Shown one piece after another: positions 8,791 to 19,318 of a stretch of 36,963 bases of DNA (the stretch's first letter is position 1; each line of letters opens with the position of its first letter). Source of the stretch: Actinomycetes bacterium (lineage in GTDB: Bacteria; Actinomycetota; Acidimicrobiia; Acidimicrobiales; RAAP-2); assembly GCA_021809495.1 (NCBI GenBank), contig JAKAZI010000010.1, positions 1-36,963 of the forward strand, in the 5' to 3' direction. The position numbers and the translations under genes were made by a program. The notes under the pieces are model-generated. The model did no database searches and was not told the DNA's origin. It saw only the letters and a list, made by a program, of their open reading frames with translations.

Positions 8791-9204
8791 TTGCCCGTGC
8801 TTGAGAACCTCCCTACGAATACGTTGCCGCGCCTGTTGAGGCGGACGACCGTCTCCGCCCTCGCGGCGGGTCTCGTGGGCTTCGTCGTCGCCCTCTTCGT
8901 CGCGCCGCCCCTGGCCGCGCTCGGCGTGGCGATCGGCGTGGGACTCGCGGTGCTCAACCTGCGTTTCCTCGACCGACAGGCCGCGCGCGTCGAACTTCGA
9001 GGTGAGCAGAGTTCCAAGGCCGTGCGTCGTCAGCTCGGCGGCAAGACCACCGGCCGACTCGCCGTCATGACCGTGGTGGTGCTCGCCGTCGTTTGGCTGA
9101 ACGCTCCCTTAGGAATCGGTATTGTGTCAGGGCTCGTGATTTATCAGATCGTGTTCGTGATCAACGTGATGCGCGTGGTGGCGAGCCAAGGAGGACCAGA
9201 GTGA
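8791..9204 (+). CDS. atpI: ATP synthase subunit I-like membrane protein
   Basis: 137 residues from TTG 8791; a GTG two codons later (8797) is an alternative and no clear ribosome site separates them. Four hydrophobic segments form two hairpins (about 22-42, 43-60, 85-105, 108-130) with a polar, Arg-rich linker, as in AtpI proteins, which help assemble the c-ring. The gene lies between atpZ and atpB and its TGA overlaps the GTG start of atpB. Confidence 0.7.
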   Translation: MPVLENLPTNTLPRLLRRTTVSALAAGLVGFVVALFVAPPLAALGVAIGVGLAVLNLRFLDRQAARVELRGEQSSKAVRRQLGGKTTGRLAVMTVVVLAVVWLNAPLGIGIVSGLVIYQIVFVINVMRVVASQGGPE

Positions 9205-9962
9205 AGATGCTGTACGCCGCGAAGACCATCACGGTCGGCGTCCACCCGACCTTTCGCGTTTTCGGGCTGACGATCGACGGCGATATCGTCATGTCGACGT
9301 TGCTGGCGGCGGCGATCTTCCTCTTCCTCGCGCTTCGCATGCGCGCCCGGGTCTCGGACGGCGTGCCGAACAAGCTGCAGTTGTTCTGGGAGATCCTCGT
9401 CGAGCAGGTCACCGACCTGGCGCTCTCGGCCATCGGACCCAAGGGCCGGCGCTACGTGCCGCTCGCGGTCACGAGTTTCCTCTTCATCCTTATCGCTAAC
9501 TGGCTCGACTTCATCCCCTCGGCGATGCACCCCGGGGTGTCGGGCCCAATTTTTCCCGCCCCGACCGGTGACGTGAACCTGCCGCTCGCCATGGCGCTGC
9601 TCGTAATCGTCTGGGTGCACATCGAGTCGTTCCGCGCCCGCGGCTTCAAGGGCTACTTCAAGCACTACGGCCAGCCCTACCTGGCGCTCACGCCGATCAA
9701 CATCGTCGAGGAGATCACCAAGCCGATCACGCTGACCTTCCGTCTATTCGGCAACCTGTTCTCGGGCGGTCTCTTCGTCGTGGTGCTCACGACGCTGCTG
9801 CCCATCTACGTCAGCCCGCCGTTCGAGATCGGCTGGAAGCTCTTTGACACCGGTCTGCTCGGCGCGATCCAGGCGTTCATCTTCATGCTCTTGACGATCC
9901 TCTACTTCGGCATGGCCACGAGCCACGAGGAAGCGGCCGTCGCACATGAGGCCTCACACTAA
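9201..9962 (+). CDS. atpB: ATP synthase Fo subunit a
   Basis: 253 residues. GTG 9201 is chosen: it overlaps the atpI stop (GTGA) and follows AAGGAGGA at 9188-9195; ATG 9207 two codons later is a second option. The reading frame is open further upstream, but that part belongs to atpI in another frame. Five or six membrane helices are visible. The stretch [16 protein letters not shown] contains the arginine (equivalent to E. coli aArg210) essential for proton movement against the c-ring. The protein forms the proton half-channels in the membrane. Confidence 0.95.
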   Translation: MKMLYAAKTITVGVHPTFRVFGLTIDGDIVMSTLLAAAIFLFLALRMRARVSDGVPNKLQLFWEILVEQVTDLALSAIGPKGRRYVPLAVTSFLFILIANWLDFIPSAMHPGVSGPIFPAPTGDVNLPLAMALLVIVWVHIESFRARGFKGYFKHYGQPYLALTPINIVEEITKPITLTFRLFGNLFSGGLFVVVLTTLLPIYVSPPFEIGWKLFDTGLLGAIQAFIFMLLTILYFGMATSHEEAAVAHEASH

Positions 9963-9987
9963 AACCAACCCAGGAGGAAAGATTAAA

Positions 9988-10254
9988 ATGGCAAATACAG
10001 ACTCCGTTGCGTCTGCGGTACGCATCGCTGGTGCGCTCGTCGGCGGCGGTCTCGCCCTCGGCGGTGGCGCCATCGGCGCGGCGATTGGTGACGGCCTCGC
10101 CGGTAGCCAGACGATTGCGGCCATTGCCCGCCAGCCGGAGATCGAGAACAAGGCCCGTCAGTACTTCTTCTTGACGGTTGGTCTGGTGGAGGCGATGTAC
10201 TTCATCAACCTGCTGTTCATGGTGGTCTTCGTCTACGTCTTCAAAGCGCAGTAG
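9988..10254 (+). CDS. atpE: ATP synthase Fo subunit c (rotor ring)
   Basis: 88 residues from ATG 9988 behind AGGAGGA at 9972-9978, the best ribosome site in the operon, in line with the need for many c copies per complex. Two helices: a glycine-rich first helix ([22 protein letters not shown]), the polar loop A-R-Q-P-E, and a second helix with the ion-binding glutamate in G-L-V-E-A-M-Y-F. The residues around the glutamate do not show the usual sodium-binding set, so proton coupling is likely. It is followed by a strong hairpin before atpF. Confidence 0.96.
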   Translation: MANTDSVASAVRIAGALVGGGLALGGGAIGAAIGDGLAGSQTIAAIARQPEIENKARQYFFLTVGLVEAMYFINLLFMVVFVYVFKAQ

Positions 10255-10260
10255 TCATGA

Positions 10261-10294
10261 CGTTGGTCGGCCCACGTCGGTGGGCTGACCAACG
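10261..10294 (+). promoter_or_regulatory. 15-bp hairpin between atpE and atpF
   Basis: Arms 10261-10275 and 10280-10294 pair over 15 positions with one G-U, around a four-base loop (GTCG). It starts six bases after the atpE stop codon and is not followed by a T-run, so it does not look like a complete intrinsic terminator. A 3' stabiliser of atpE mRNA, a processing site or a partial attenuator would each lower atpF output relative to atpE. Confidence 0.7.
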
Positions 10295-10327
10295 TGTTCA
10301 CCCACTATTCAAAGTAGGACTCTCGAG

Positions 10328-10849
10328 ATGATTGGCGTATCAATCTTCCTTCTTCCCAACGGCACGTTCTTCGTCGAACTGCTGGTGTTCGCCGTGATCG
10401 TGATCATCATGGCCAAGTACGTGCTGCCACCGCTCAATAAGGCGATGGAGGGTCGTCAGGAGAAGATCCGTGCCTCCCTGGAAGCCGCCGATCAGGCGCG
10501 GGCCGAAGCGGCCGCCGCCGGCGACGAGCGAGCCAAGGTGCTCGCCCAGGCCCGGGACCAGGCGCGCGAGATCGTCGCCGCGGCCCAGGCCCTGGCCGAA
10601 CAGGTCAAGAGCGAAGCCGGTGGACGGGGCCAGGCCGAGTACGACCGTATCGTCGGCTCGGCGAGCGACGAGGTCGCCACGGCGCGTCAGCGCGCCATCG
10701 AAGAGGCCTCGGCGCGCATCGGCGAGATCGTCTTTGACTTGGTGAACAAGATCGTCGGACGCGAGGTCGACCAGCAGACGCACGAGGACCTCATCCGTGA
10801 GGCGGTCGCCGCTCTCACGGCCGAGGCTCAGCGCGGAACGAGTCGCTGA
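10328..10849 (+). CDS. atpF: ATP synthase Fo subunit b
   Basis: 173 residues from ATG 10328. One N-terminal membrane helix (about residues 10-30, F-F-V-E-L-L-V-F-A-V-I-V-I-I-M-A-K-Y) is followed by a long Ala/Glu/Arg/Gln-rich helix of coiled-coil type, which forms the peripheral stalk linking subunit a to delta and alpha. The length is normal for a free b subunit and the gene ends two bases before atpH. Mycobacteria carry a second b copy fused to delta; here b and delta are separate. Confidence 0.93.
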   Translation: MIGVSIFLLPNGTFFVELLVFAVIVIIMAKYVLPPLNKAMEGRQEKIRASLEAADQARAEAAAAGDERAKVLAQARDQAREIVAAAQALAEQVKSEAGGRGQAEYDRIVGSASDEVATARQRAIEEASARIGEIVFDLVNKIVGREVDQQTHEDLIREAVAALTAEAQRGTSR

Positions 10850-10851
10850 CC

Positions 10852-11763
10852 ATGTTGCCCAAACTCGAAGGTTACGCCGCCGCCCTCCTGGGAACGTTGG
10901 AAGCGGCCGACCTCTCGACGGTCGCGGGTGACCTGGTCGCACTCGAGCAGACCGTCCTCACCCGTGGCGACCTCCGCGGGGTCCTCGCGGACACCTCGAT
11001 CGCCGGGTCGGTGCGCGGCGTCATCGTGCGCGAGCTCCTGGCGAACAAGGTGTCAGACACCACCGTGCGACTCGCGGTCTTCGCCGCGACGACGGTGCCG
11101 GCCCAGGAGGTCCCCCGGGCGATCGGCGAGTTGAGCCAGAGCGCACACCACCTCGTGGAGAGCGGGTTCATCGAGCGGAGCAACCTCGGGTTGCTCGGGG
11201 CGCGCAAGCGCGTCGGCGGGTACGCCGACGCGATCCTCGAAGACCTCGCGACCGACGACTTCGCCACGATTGAACGCGAACTCTTCACCTGGGCGCGCAC
11301 CATCGAGGACAACCAAGAACTGCGTCGGCTCCTGGTGGACCGCGACGCGTCGATCGACGCGCGGGTCGCGGTCACCGACCAACTCCTTAACGGGCGCGTG
11401 AGCGCCGCGACGCTCGCCCTCGCGCGCTACGTGATCGTCGGCGGACGGCCGCGGGACGTCGTGGGGACCCTCGACTTCCTCGTGGACCACGTCGCCGAGG
11501 CGCGCAACTGGCGCGTCGCGCGCGTGCACGCCGCCCGCTCGCTCAACGAGCAGGACCAGATCGACCTCGCGCGGTCGCTGAGCGCTCTCACGGGCGGCTC
11601 GGTGGAGCTGCAGATCGCCGAGGAGCCCGACCTGCTCGGCGGGGTGCTCGTGGAGGTGGGCGACCTTCGCCTCGACGCCACGACCCGCGGGCGACTGAGC
11701 ACGCTTCGCGACGCGGTCGCGAGCGGCCATTTTTACGAATCAGCTTTGAAGCAAAACGACTAG
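10852..11763 (+). CDS. atpH: ATP synthase F1 subunit delta, extended form with a duplicated N-terminal domain
   Basis: 303 residues, far longer than the ~180 of most bacteria but in the direction of the ~270-residue actinobacterial forms. The C-terminal ~185 residues are a regular delta chain: a helical domain that caps F1 at the alpha N-termini, and a C-domain ending with D-L-L-G-G-V-L-V-E-V-G-D-L-R-L-D. The extra N-terminal part (7-95) aligns without gaps to 123-211 at a constant offset of 116: G-Y-A-x-A, then L-R-x-[VL]-L-x-D, then E/Q-L-L-[AN]-[NG]-[KR]-V-S in both. The helical domain is therefore duplicated in tandem. Delta joins the peripheral stalk to the catalytic head. Confidence 0.9.
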   Translation: MLPKLEGYAAALLGTLEAADLSTVAGDLVALEQTVLTRGDLRGVLADTSIAGSVRGVIVRELLANKVSDTTVRLAVFAATTVPAQEVPRAIGELSQSAHHLVESGFIERSNLGLLGARKRVGGYADAILEDLATDDFATIERELFTWARTIEDNQELRRLLVDRDASIDARVAVTDQLLNGRVSAATLALARYVIVGGRPRDVVGTLDFLVDHVAEARNWRVARVHAARSLNEQDQIDLARSLSALTGGSVELQIAEEPDLLGGVLVEVGDLRLDATTRGRLSTLRDAVASGHFYESALKQND

Positions 11764-11778
11764 GAAAAGGAAACTGTG

Positions 11779-13296
11779 ATGACTGAGCTCACCATTAGTG
11801 CCACGGAGATCACCGAGGCGCTGCGTAAGCACGTCGCCGACTTCAATCCGGCGATCGGCGCCGAGCAGGTCGGACGCGTCGTCGAGGTCGGCGACGGTAT
11901 TGCGCGCGTGTCGGGACTGCCGTCGGCGAAGGTGAACGAGCTGCTCGAGTTCGAGGACGGCACCGTCGGACTGGCCATGAACCTCGACGAGGAGACCATC
12001 GGTGCGGTGGTGCTGGGCTCGGTCGACAAGATCGAAGAGGACCAGATCGTCCGCTCGACGGGCCGCATCCTCTCGATGCCGGTCGGTGACGCGATGCTGG
12101 GCCGCGTCGTGAACGCGCTCGGCGAGCCCATCGACGGTCGCGGTCCGCTCCAGAACCCCCAGTCGCGCCGCATGGAGGTCCAGGCACCGGGCATCATCGG
12201 CCGCCAGCCGGTCGGTGAGCCACTCCAGACGGGGATCAAGGCCATCGACGCGATGACCCCGATCGGCCGGGGCCAGCGCGAGCTCATCATCGGCGACCGC
12301 AAGACGGGTAAGACCACCGTGGCCATCGACACGATCCTGAACCAGAAGGGTCAGGGCGTGAAGTGCATCTACGTCGCGATCGGCCAGAAGAACTCGTCGG
12401 TCGCCCAGACCGTCAAGACCCTCGAGGACCACGGGGCCATGGACTACACCGTCGTGGTCGTCGCCTCGGCCGGTGACCCCGCACCGTTCAAGTTCCTCGC
12501 CCCCTACGCCGGTTGCGCCATCGGCCAGCAGTGGATGGACGGCGGCGAGCACGCGTTGGTCGTCTACGACGACCTCTCCAAGCAGGCCGAGGCCTACCGA
12601 CAGATCTCGCTGCTGCTGCGTCGTCCGCCGGGCCGCGAGGCCTACCCCGGCGACGTCTTCTACCTGCACAGCCGTCTCCTCGAGCGCGCCGCGAAGCTGT
12701 CCGACGAGCTCGGTGGCGGATCGATGACGGCGCTGCCGATCATCGAGACCAAGGCCGGCGACATCTCGGCCTACATCCCGACCAACGTGATCTCGATCAC
12801 CGACGGCCAGGTGTTCCTCGAGTCCGACCTCTTCTACTCGGGCGTGCGTCCGGCGATCAACGTCGGTAACTCGGTGTCGCGCGTCGGTGGCGCCGCCCAG
12901 ATCAAGGCGATGAAGTCAGTCGCGGGCACGCTCAAGATCGACCTCGCGCAGTTCCGCGACCTCGAGTCCTTCGCGACCTTCGGTTCCGAGCTCGACAAGT
13001 CGTCCCAGGCCCAGCTCGACCGCGGGTACCGCCTGACCGAGCTGCTCAAGCAGGGTCTGAACGCGCCCGTGCCCGTCGAGGAGCAGGTCATCGTGATCTA
13101 CGCCGGCACCCGCGGCTGGCTCGACACCGTTCCGGTCGTCGACGTTCGTCGCTTCGAGTCCGAGCTGCTCGCGACGTTCCGCGCCAAGCACCCCGAGCTG
13201 CTCGAGCAGATCCGCACGTCGGGCACCCTGCCCGACACCGAGGCGATCGACGCGGCGATGCGAGTCTTCGTCGACAACTTCGCCGTCAGCAACTAG
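11779..13296 (+). CDS. atpA: ATP synthase F1 subunit alpha
   Basis: 505 residues from ATG 11779; AAGGAA at 11767-11772 is well placed for it, while an in-frame GTG directly before it (11776) is less likely. Full length: N-terminal barrel with [12 protein letters not shown]-loop G-D-R-K-T-G-K-T-T (about residues 169-177), and the C-terminal helical domain. The regulatory nucleotide sites of the F1 hexamer lie on alpha. It sits in the standard place between atpH and atpG, with 28 bases to atpG. Confidence 0.97.
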   Translation: MTELTISATEITEALRKHVADFNPAIGAEQVGRVVEVGDGIARVSGLPSAKVNELLEFEDGTVGLAMNLDEETIGAVVLGSVDKIEEDQIVRSTGRILSMPVGDAMLGRVVNALGEPIDGRGPLQNPQSRRMEVQAPGIIGRQPVGEPLQTGIKAIDAMTPIGRGQRELIIGDRKTGKTTVAIDTILNQKGQGVKCIYVAIGQKNSSVAQTVKTLEDHGAMDYTVVVVASAGDPAPFKFLAPYAGCAIGQQWMDGGEHALVVYDDLSKQAEAYRQISLLLRRPPGREAYPGDVFYLHSRLLERAAKLSDELGGGSMTALPIIETKAGDISAYIPTNVISITDGQVFLESDLFYSGVRPAINVGNSVSRVGGAAQIKAMKSVAGTLKIDLAQFRDLESFATFGSELDKSSQAQLDRGYRLTELLKQGLNAPVPVEEQVIVIYAGTRGWLDTVPVVDVRRFESELLATFRAKHPELLEQIRTSGTLPDTEAIDAAMRVFVDNFAVSN

Positions 13297-13324
13297 CACA
13301 ACCCGCGATTCGAGAGGAGGAGAC

Positions 13325-15656
<2,332 letters not shown>

Positions 15657-15658
15657 TT

Positions 15659-16087
15659 GTGGCCACGTTGAAGGTTGAGATCGTGACGCCCGAGGCGGCG
15701 TTGTGGCGCGGCGAGGCGAACGCGCTGGTCGCGCGGTCGTCCGAAGGTGACTTCACGATCCTGCCCCAGCACACCGAGACGGTCGGCGACGTCGTGGCGG
15801 GTGTGGTGCGCGTGCAGACGAGCGAGGGCGAGTTGGCCTTCGCCGTGCACGGTGGTTACTTCCAGGTCGGACCCGGCGACGTCGAAGGCGAGACGCGAGC
15901 GACCGTGCTCGCGGGTGTCGCGGAGCGCACGACGGAGATCGACGTCGCCCGAGCCCAGGCCGCCAAGGAGCGCGCCGAGGCCGATCTGGCGACGCTGACC
16001 AAGGGCGATCCCGAGGACCACGCGGCGCACCTGCTCGCCCACGCGGCGCTCGAGCGGGCCGAACTACGCCTGCGCGCGGCGGGGTAG
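15659..16087 (+). CDS. atpC: ATP synthase F1 subunit epsilon
   Basis: 142 residues from GTG 15659, two bases after atpD. An N-terminal beta-barrel of about 85 residues (V-E-I-V-T-P-E-A-A-L-W-x-G-E, G-D-F-T-I-L-P-Q-H) is followed by an Ala/Glu-rich two-helix C-domain of about 55 residues. It binds gamma and the c-ring and can inhibit ATP hydrolysis through the C-domain. It ends the operon, and its stop codon lies inside a hairpin. Confidence 0.94.
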   Translation: MATLKVEIVTPEAALWRGEANALVARSSEGDFTILPQHTETVGDVVAGVVRVQTSEGELAFAVHGGYFQVGPGDVEGETRATVLAGVAERTTEIDVARAQAAKERAEADLATLTKGDPEDHAAHLLAHAALERAELRLRAAG

Positions 16088-16106
16088 CGACGCGGGGTCG
16101 CTACCC
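16082..16106. terminator. hairpin between convergent atpC and the 16108-16431 gene
   Basis: A perfect 10-bp stem (GGGTAGCGAC at 16082-16091 with its complement at 16097-16106) around a five-base loop. It includes the TAG stop of atpC and ends one base before the stop codon of the minus-strand gene. No T-run follows on either strand. Position between convergent genes suggests a two-way terminator or 3' end protector. Confidence 0.65.
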
Positions 16107-16107
16107 G

Positions 16108-16431
16108 TCACGAACGCAGTGGTGACCGCGTTCGGGCGGCGACGTTGAGTTGCGCTCGAACGCGCAGTAGGTAGTAGAAAACGACGACGATGGTGACCGC
16201 GTCACCACCGGCCACGAGGACGAGCATCGCGGTCAGCCAGAGCCCCTTGGACCGTCCGATCGATTGAAAGACCGAGCCCGGGGTTCCCACCGCGTGACCG
16301 ATTGCCCACGCCGACGCGATGAGCACCGTCGCAATGAGCAGGGAACCAACGAGTCCGACGACGGCGCCACCGCGCGCGAGCGTGTATGTCTCGCCCAACA
16401 GTCGGATCGTCAGCGTGGTCAGTGCGAGCAC
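16108..16431 (-). CDS. small membrane protein of unknown function
   Basis: 107 residues from GTG 16431-16429, preceded by GAGGGG in coding direction. Two hydrophobic segments (about residues 22-48 and 63-90) flank a polar loop (V-F-Q-S-I-G-R-S-K-G-L-W-L), and a basic tail (R-V-R-A-Q-L-x-x-A-A-R-T-R-S) follows. The S-K-x-x-W loop and Arg-rich end recall the actinobacterial DUF2516 proteins, but this is only a weak resemblance. It is convergent with the atp operon. Codon use is like the neighbours, so it is likely a real gene. Function unknown. Confidence 0.65.
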   Translation of the reverse strand: MLALTTLTIRLLGETYTLARGGAVVGLVGSLLIATVLIASAWAIGHAVGTPGSVFQSIGRSKGLWLTAMLVLVAGGDAVTIVVVFYYLLRVRAQLNVAARTRSPLRS

Positions 16432-16464
16432 TGTTCACCCCTCGCCCGACCATATCAGGCGTGG

Positions 16465-16896
16465 CTAGCGAGCGCTCACGTACTCCAAGAGTTCGCGCTT
16501 CTCGTGCTCCAACTCGGTCACCCGCGCCTTGACGACGTCGCCGATCGAGACGAGCCCGACGAGCAGGCCACCCTGTACGACCGGCACGTGGCGGATGCGC
16601 TTGTCGGTCATCGTGGCCATGAGTTCGTTCATCGTGGTGGACTCCTGACAGGTCGTGACCGCGGTGCTCATCAGGGCGGCCACCCGCAGGTCGAGCGCCG
16701 CGGCGCCCTCGCGGGCGAACGCGCGCACGATGTCTCGCTCACTGAGAATCCCGGTGAGCGGTCCCGTGCCGCCGACGACCACGAGCGCACCAATTCCGCG
16801 TTCCTTCAGCATCGCCACCGCGTCGTGTACGGAGCGTTCCTGATTGATGGTCGCGACGTCGCGCCCCTTCGTCGCTAGCAGGCTGGCTACGTTCAC
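16465..16896 (-). CDS. tandem CBS-domain protein
   Basis: 143 residues from GTG 16896-16894, four bases after a perfect AAGGAGGT site. The protein is just two CBS domains: about residues 8-65 (D-V-A-T-I-N-x-E-x-S-V-x-D-A-V-A-M-L-K-E-R-G-I-G-A-L-V-V; G-I-L-S-E-R-D-I-V-R-A) and 72-128 (M-S-T-A-V-T-T-C; K-R-I-R-H-V-P-V-V; G-L-V-S-I-G-D-V-V-K). Such Bateman modules bind AMP/ATP or similar ligands and act as energy or ionic sensors; stand-alone forms usually work through a partner that is not visible here. It lies 96 bases downstream of glpX on the same strand, with a possible promoter of its own (TAGGGT, 16941-16936). Confidence 0.88.
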   Translation of the reverse strand: MNVASLLATKGRDVATINQERSVHDAVAMLKERGIGALVVVGGTGPLTGILSERDIVRAFAREGAAALDLRVAALMSTAVTTCQESTTMNELMATMTDKRIRHVPVVQGGLLVGLVSIGDVVKARVTELEHEKRELLEYVSAR

Positions 16897-16992
16897 CCCG
16901 ACCTCCTTGTACTCACGAGTAGTCCTCGTAGCCGGACCCTAACGCGCGCGAGCGCGAGTCGCAACGTGATCACTCGTGCACTCATTCACGAA

Positions 16993-17982
16993 TCAGAAGC
17001 CGGCGGTCGTGAACTCCTGGAGCTTGTTGTGCCGGTGGAAGGTCTCGATGGTGCGCACCGTGCCCGAGCGGGAGCGAACGACGAGTGACTGGGTGGTGGC
17101 ACCGAACTCGGTGAACCGGACCCCCTTGAGGAAGTCGCCGTCGGTGACCGCGGTCGCCGAGAAGTAGCAGTTGTCACCGGTCACGAGGTCGTCGGTCGTC
17201 AGCACCCGGTCGAGGTCGTAGCCCATTGCTTCGGCCGTCTCGCGTTCGACTTCGTCACGCGGGTAGAGCACGCCTTGGATCTCGCCGCCGAGACCCTTTA
17301 ACGCGGCCGCGGCGATGACGCCCTCGGGCGTACCGCCGATACCGAGCAGGAGGTCGGCCCCGGAGTTCGGCCAGCCGGTCGCGATGGCGCCGGTGACGTC
17401 GCCGTCGGAGATCAAGAGCACGCGCGCGCCCGCCTCGCGGATCTCGCCGATCAGCTCGTGGTGACGGGGACGATCGAGCACGACGACCCCCAATTCCTGA
17501 ACCGGCTTGCCGAGTCGCTTGGCGAGTTCGCGCAGGTTCTCGGTGGGCGTCGCGTTGATGTCAACGGCGCCGCGGCCGCGCGGGCCGACCGCGATCTTGC
17601 GCATGTAGACGCAGGGACCCGGGTTGAACATGGTGCCGCGCTCGGAGAGCGCGATCACCGAGACCGCACCCTTACGCCCCATGGCGGTCATCGTGGTGCC
17701 GTCGATGGGGTCGACGGCGACGTCGACGAGGGGGGGTTGGCCGTTGCCGATGTGCTCGCCGTTATAGAGCATCGGTGCTTCGTCCTTCTCGCCCTCGCCG
17801 ATGACGACGATGCCGTCCATGGCTACGGCGCCCAGGACGAAGCGCATGGCGTCAACGGCGGCGCCGTCGGCGGCCATCTTGTCGCCGCGACCGGCCCAGC
17901 GAGCCGCGGCGATTGCCGCCGCCTCGGTCACGCGAATCATTTCCAGGGCGATATTGCGGTCCGGTTCTGACGGTGGTTGCAC
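16993..17982 (-). CDS. glpX: class II fructose-1,6-bisphosphatase
   Basis: 329 residues from GTG 17982-17980, giving the usual beginning P-D-R-N-I-A-L-E-M-I-R-V-T-E-A-A-A-I-A-A-A-R-W. The open frame continues upstream for 98 codons, but that part lies inside murA on the other strand and is not coding. Metal and substrate motifs: G-R-G-D-K-x-x-A-D, G-E-G-E-K-D-E-A-P-M-L, D-P-I-D-G-T-T and the S-D-G-D-V-T-G-A-I region. It dephosphorylates fructose-1,6-bisphosphate in gluconeogenesis; GlpX is the usual FBPase of actinobacteria. The GTG lacks a ribosome site, and TACGCT ends seven bases before it. Confidence 0.94.
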   Translation of the reverse strand: MQPPSEPDRNIALEMIRVTEAAAIAAARWAGRGDKMAADGAAVDAMRFVLGAVAMDGIVVIGEGEKDEAPMLYNGEHIGNGQPPLVDVAVDPIDGTTMTAMGRKGAVSVIALSERGTMFNPGPCVYMRKIAVGPRGRGAVDINATPTENLRELAKRLGKPVQELGVVVLDRPRHHELIGEIREAGARVLLISDGDVTGAIATGWPNSGADLLLGIGGTPEGVIAAAALKGLGGEIQGVLYPRDEVERETAEAMGYDLDRVLTTDDLVTGDNCYFSATAVTDGDFLKGVRFTEFGATTQSLVVRSRSGTVRTIETFHRHNKLQEFTTAGF

Positions 17983-17995
17983 GCTAGGAAGCGTA
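17983..17995 (-). promoter_or_regulatory. possible leaderless promoter of glpX
   Basis: On the minus strand TACGCT (17995-17990) matches TANNNT and is followed by seven bases and the GTG start. No Shine-Dalgarno is visible. The 73-base gap between glpX and murA must hold both divergent promoters; no good candidate was seen for murA. Confidence 0.35.
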
Positions 17996-18055
17996 GCCCG
18001 AGCGGCGCGACGGGGCTCGATCGAAGCACCCGTGCGCAGCGGCAATACTGGATGG

Positions 18056-19318
18056 GTGAGTTCGTTGCTGGTCAAGCCCGCGGGTCCGTTGTCGGGCGAT
18101 GTCCAGGCCTTCGGTGCGAAGAACGCGGTCTTGAAGCAGATGGCGGCCTGCCTGTTGGCGAGCGGAGTGCACCACCTCACGAACGTGCCCGCGATCAGCG
18201 ACGTCACCATAATGACCGAGTTACTGCGCGCGGTCGGCTGTGAGGTCGAAGTGGGCGAGCACCGACTGACCATCACCGTTCCCGAGGCTCGCGACCTTCA
18301 CCCCATCGCGCCGGCCCACCTCTTTGAGGCGATGCGCGCCTCCATCGTCGTGCTCGGGCCGCTGCTCGCGCGCTGCGGCGAGGCCCACATGGCCCTGCCC
18401 GGCGGTGACGACTTCGGTCAGCGGCCGATCAACTTCCACACCGACGGCCTCTCGGCGATGGGCGCCGACTTTCACAACGACCGGAACTCGATCCACGCCA
18501 CGACGACGCGGGCCCGACTGCGCGCGACGCGGATCACGCTCGAGTACCCGAGCCACACGGCGACCGACAATCTGCTAATGGCCTGCGTGCTGGCCGAAGG
18601 CCGCTCGGTGATCGACAACGCCGCGCGTGAGCCCGAGGTTGAAGACCTGGGACGTCAGCTGATCGCCATGGGCGCTCGCATCGAGGGCCTGGGCACGTCG
18701 CGACTCACCATCGACGGCGTCGAAACGCTCAGCGCGGCCGATCATGAGGTGATACCCGATCGCGTCGTCGCGGCGACCTACCTCGCGGCGGGACTGATCA
18801 CCGGTGGCGCGGTGCGAGTCATCGACGCGCGCGCGGACCACATGGAGATGCTGCTACGCAAGATTGAGGCGATGGGCGGCGTGGTCGACGTGACCGGACC
18901 GGGCATCGTCGTGCGTGGTCCGGGCCGACTGCGGGGCTGTGACGTCTCGACGTTGCCCTACCCCGGGGTGGCCACCGACTATAAGCCGCTGCTCACGACG
19001 ATGCTCGCCGTGGCCGACGGGGTTTCGGTCGTGACCGAGAACCTCTTCGCCGGGCGATTCCGCTACGTCGACGAGCTCGTGCGGCTGGGCTCGAACATCA
19101 CCACCGACGGGCACCACGCGATGATCCGGGGCGTTGACCACCTCATCGGCACGACGGTGCGCGGATCCGATATCCGCGCCGCCGCAGCGCTCGTGCTCGC
19201 GGGACTCGTGGCTGACGGCGCGACCACGGTCGAGGGACTCGAGCACGTCGAGCGCGGCTACGACGACTTCGTGGGTCGGCTCACCAGCCTCGGCGCCCGG
19301 ATCGAGCGACTGCGATGA
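18056..19318 (+). CDS. murA: UDP-N-acetylglucosamine 1-carboxyvinyltransferase, Asp-type active site
   Basis: 420 residues from GTG 18056; the frame is open upstream only because of the glpX shadow. MurA moves enolpyruvate from PEP to UDP-GlcNAc, the first committed step of peptidoglycan synthesis, in the cytoplasm. Lys22 and Asn23 (G-A-K-N-A) are at the same numbers as in E. coli. In the mobile loop the usual L-P-G-G-C is L-P-G-G-D: the catalytic Cys is Asp118 (GAC at 18407-18409). Cys-to-Asp enzymes, known from mycobacteria and Chlamydia, are active and not alkylated by fosfomycin. The rest (D-x-x-P-Y-P-G-V-A-T-D near 305, R-F-R-Y-V-D-E-L) is standard. Its ATGA overlap with meaB indicates co-transcription. 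Confidence 0.93.
   Translation: MSSLLVKPAGPLSGDVQAFGAKNAVLKQMAACLLASGVHHLTNVPAISDVTIMTELLRAVGCEVEVGEHRLTITVPEARDLHPIAPAHLFEAMRASIVVLGPLLARCGEAHMALPGGDDFGQRPINFHTDGLSAMGADFHNDRNSIHATTTRARLRATRITLEYPSHTATDNLLMACVLAEGRSVIDNAAREPEVEDLGRQLIAMGARIEGLGTSRLTIDGVETLSAADHEVIPDRVVAATYLAAGLITGGAVRVIDARADHMEMLLRKIEAMGGVVDVTGPGIVVRGPGRLRGCDVSTLPYPGVATDYKPLLTTMLAVADGVSVVTENLFAGRFRYVDELVRLGSNITTDGHHAMIRGVDHLIGTTVRGSDIRAAAALVLAGLVADGATTVEGLEHVERGYDDFVGRLTSLGARIERLR

Noticed and set aside
10261..10294. Intrinsic terminator after atpE
   Set aside because: There is no T-run and the operon clearly continues with atpF, so it is listed as a regulatory hairpin instead.
17983..18276. 98-codon upstream extension of glpX
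   Set aside because: It overlaps the start of murA on the opposite strand and has no similarity to class II FBPases, which begin near P-D-R-N.
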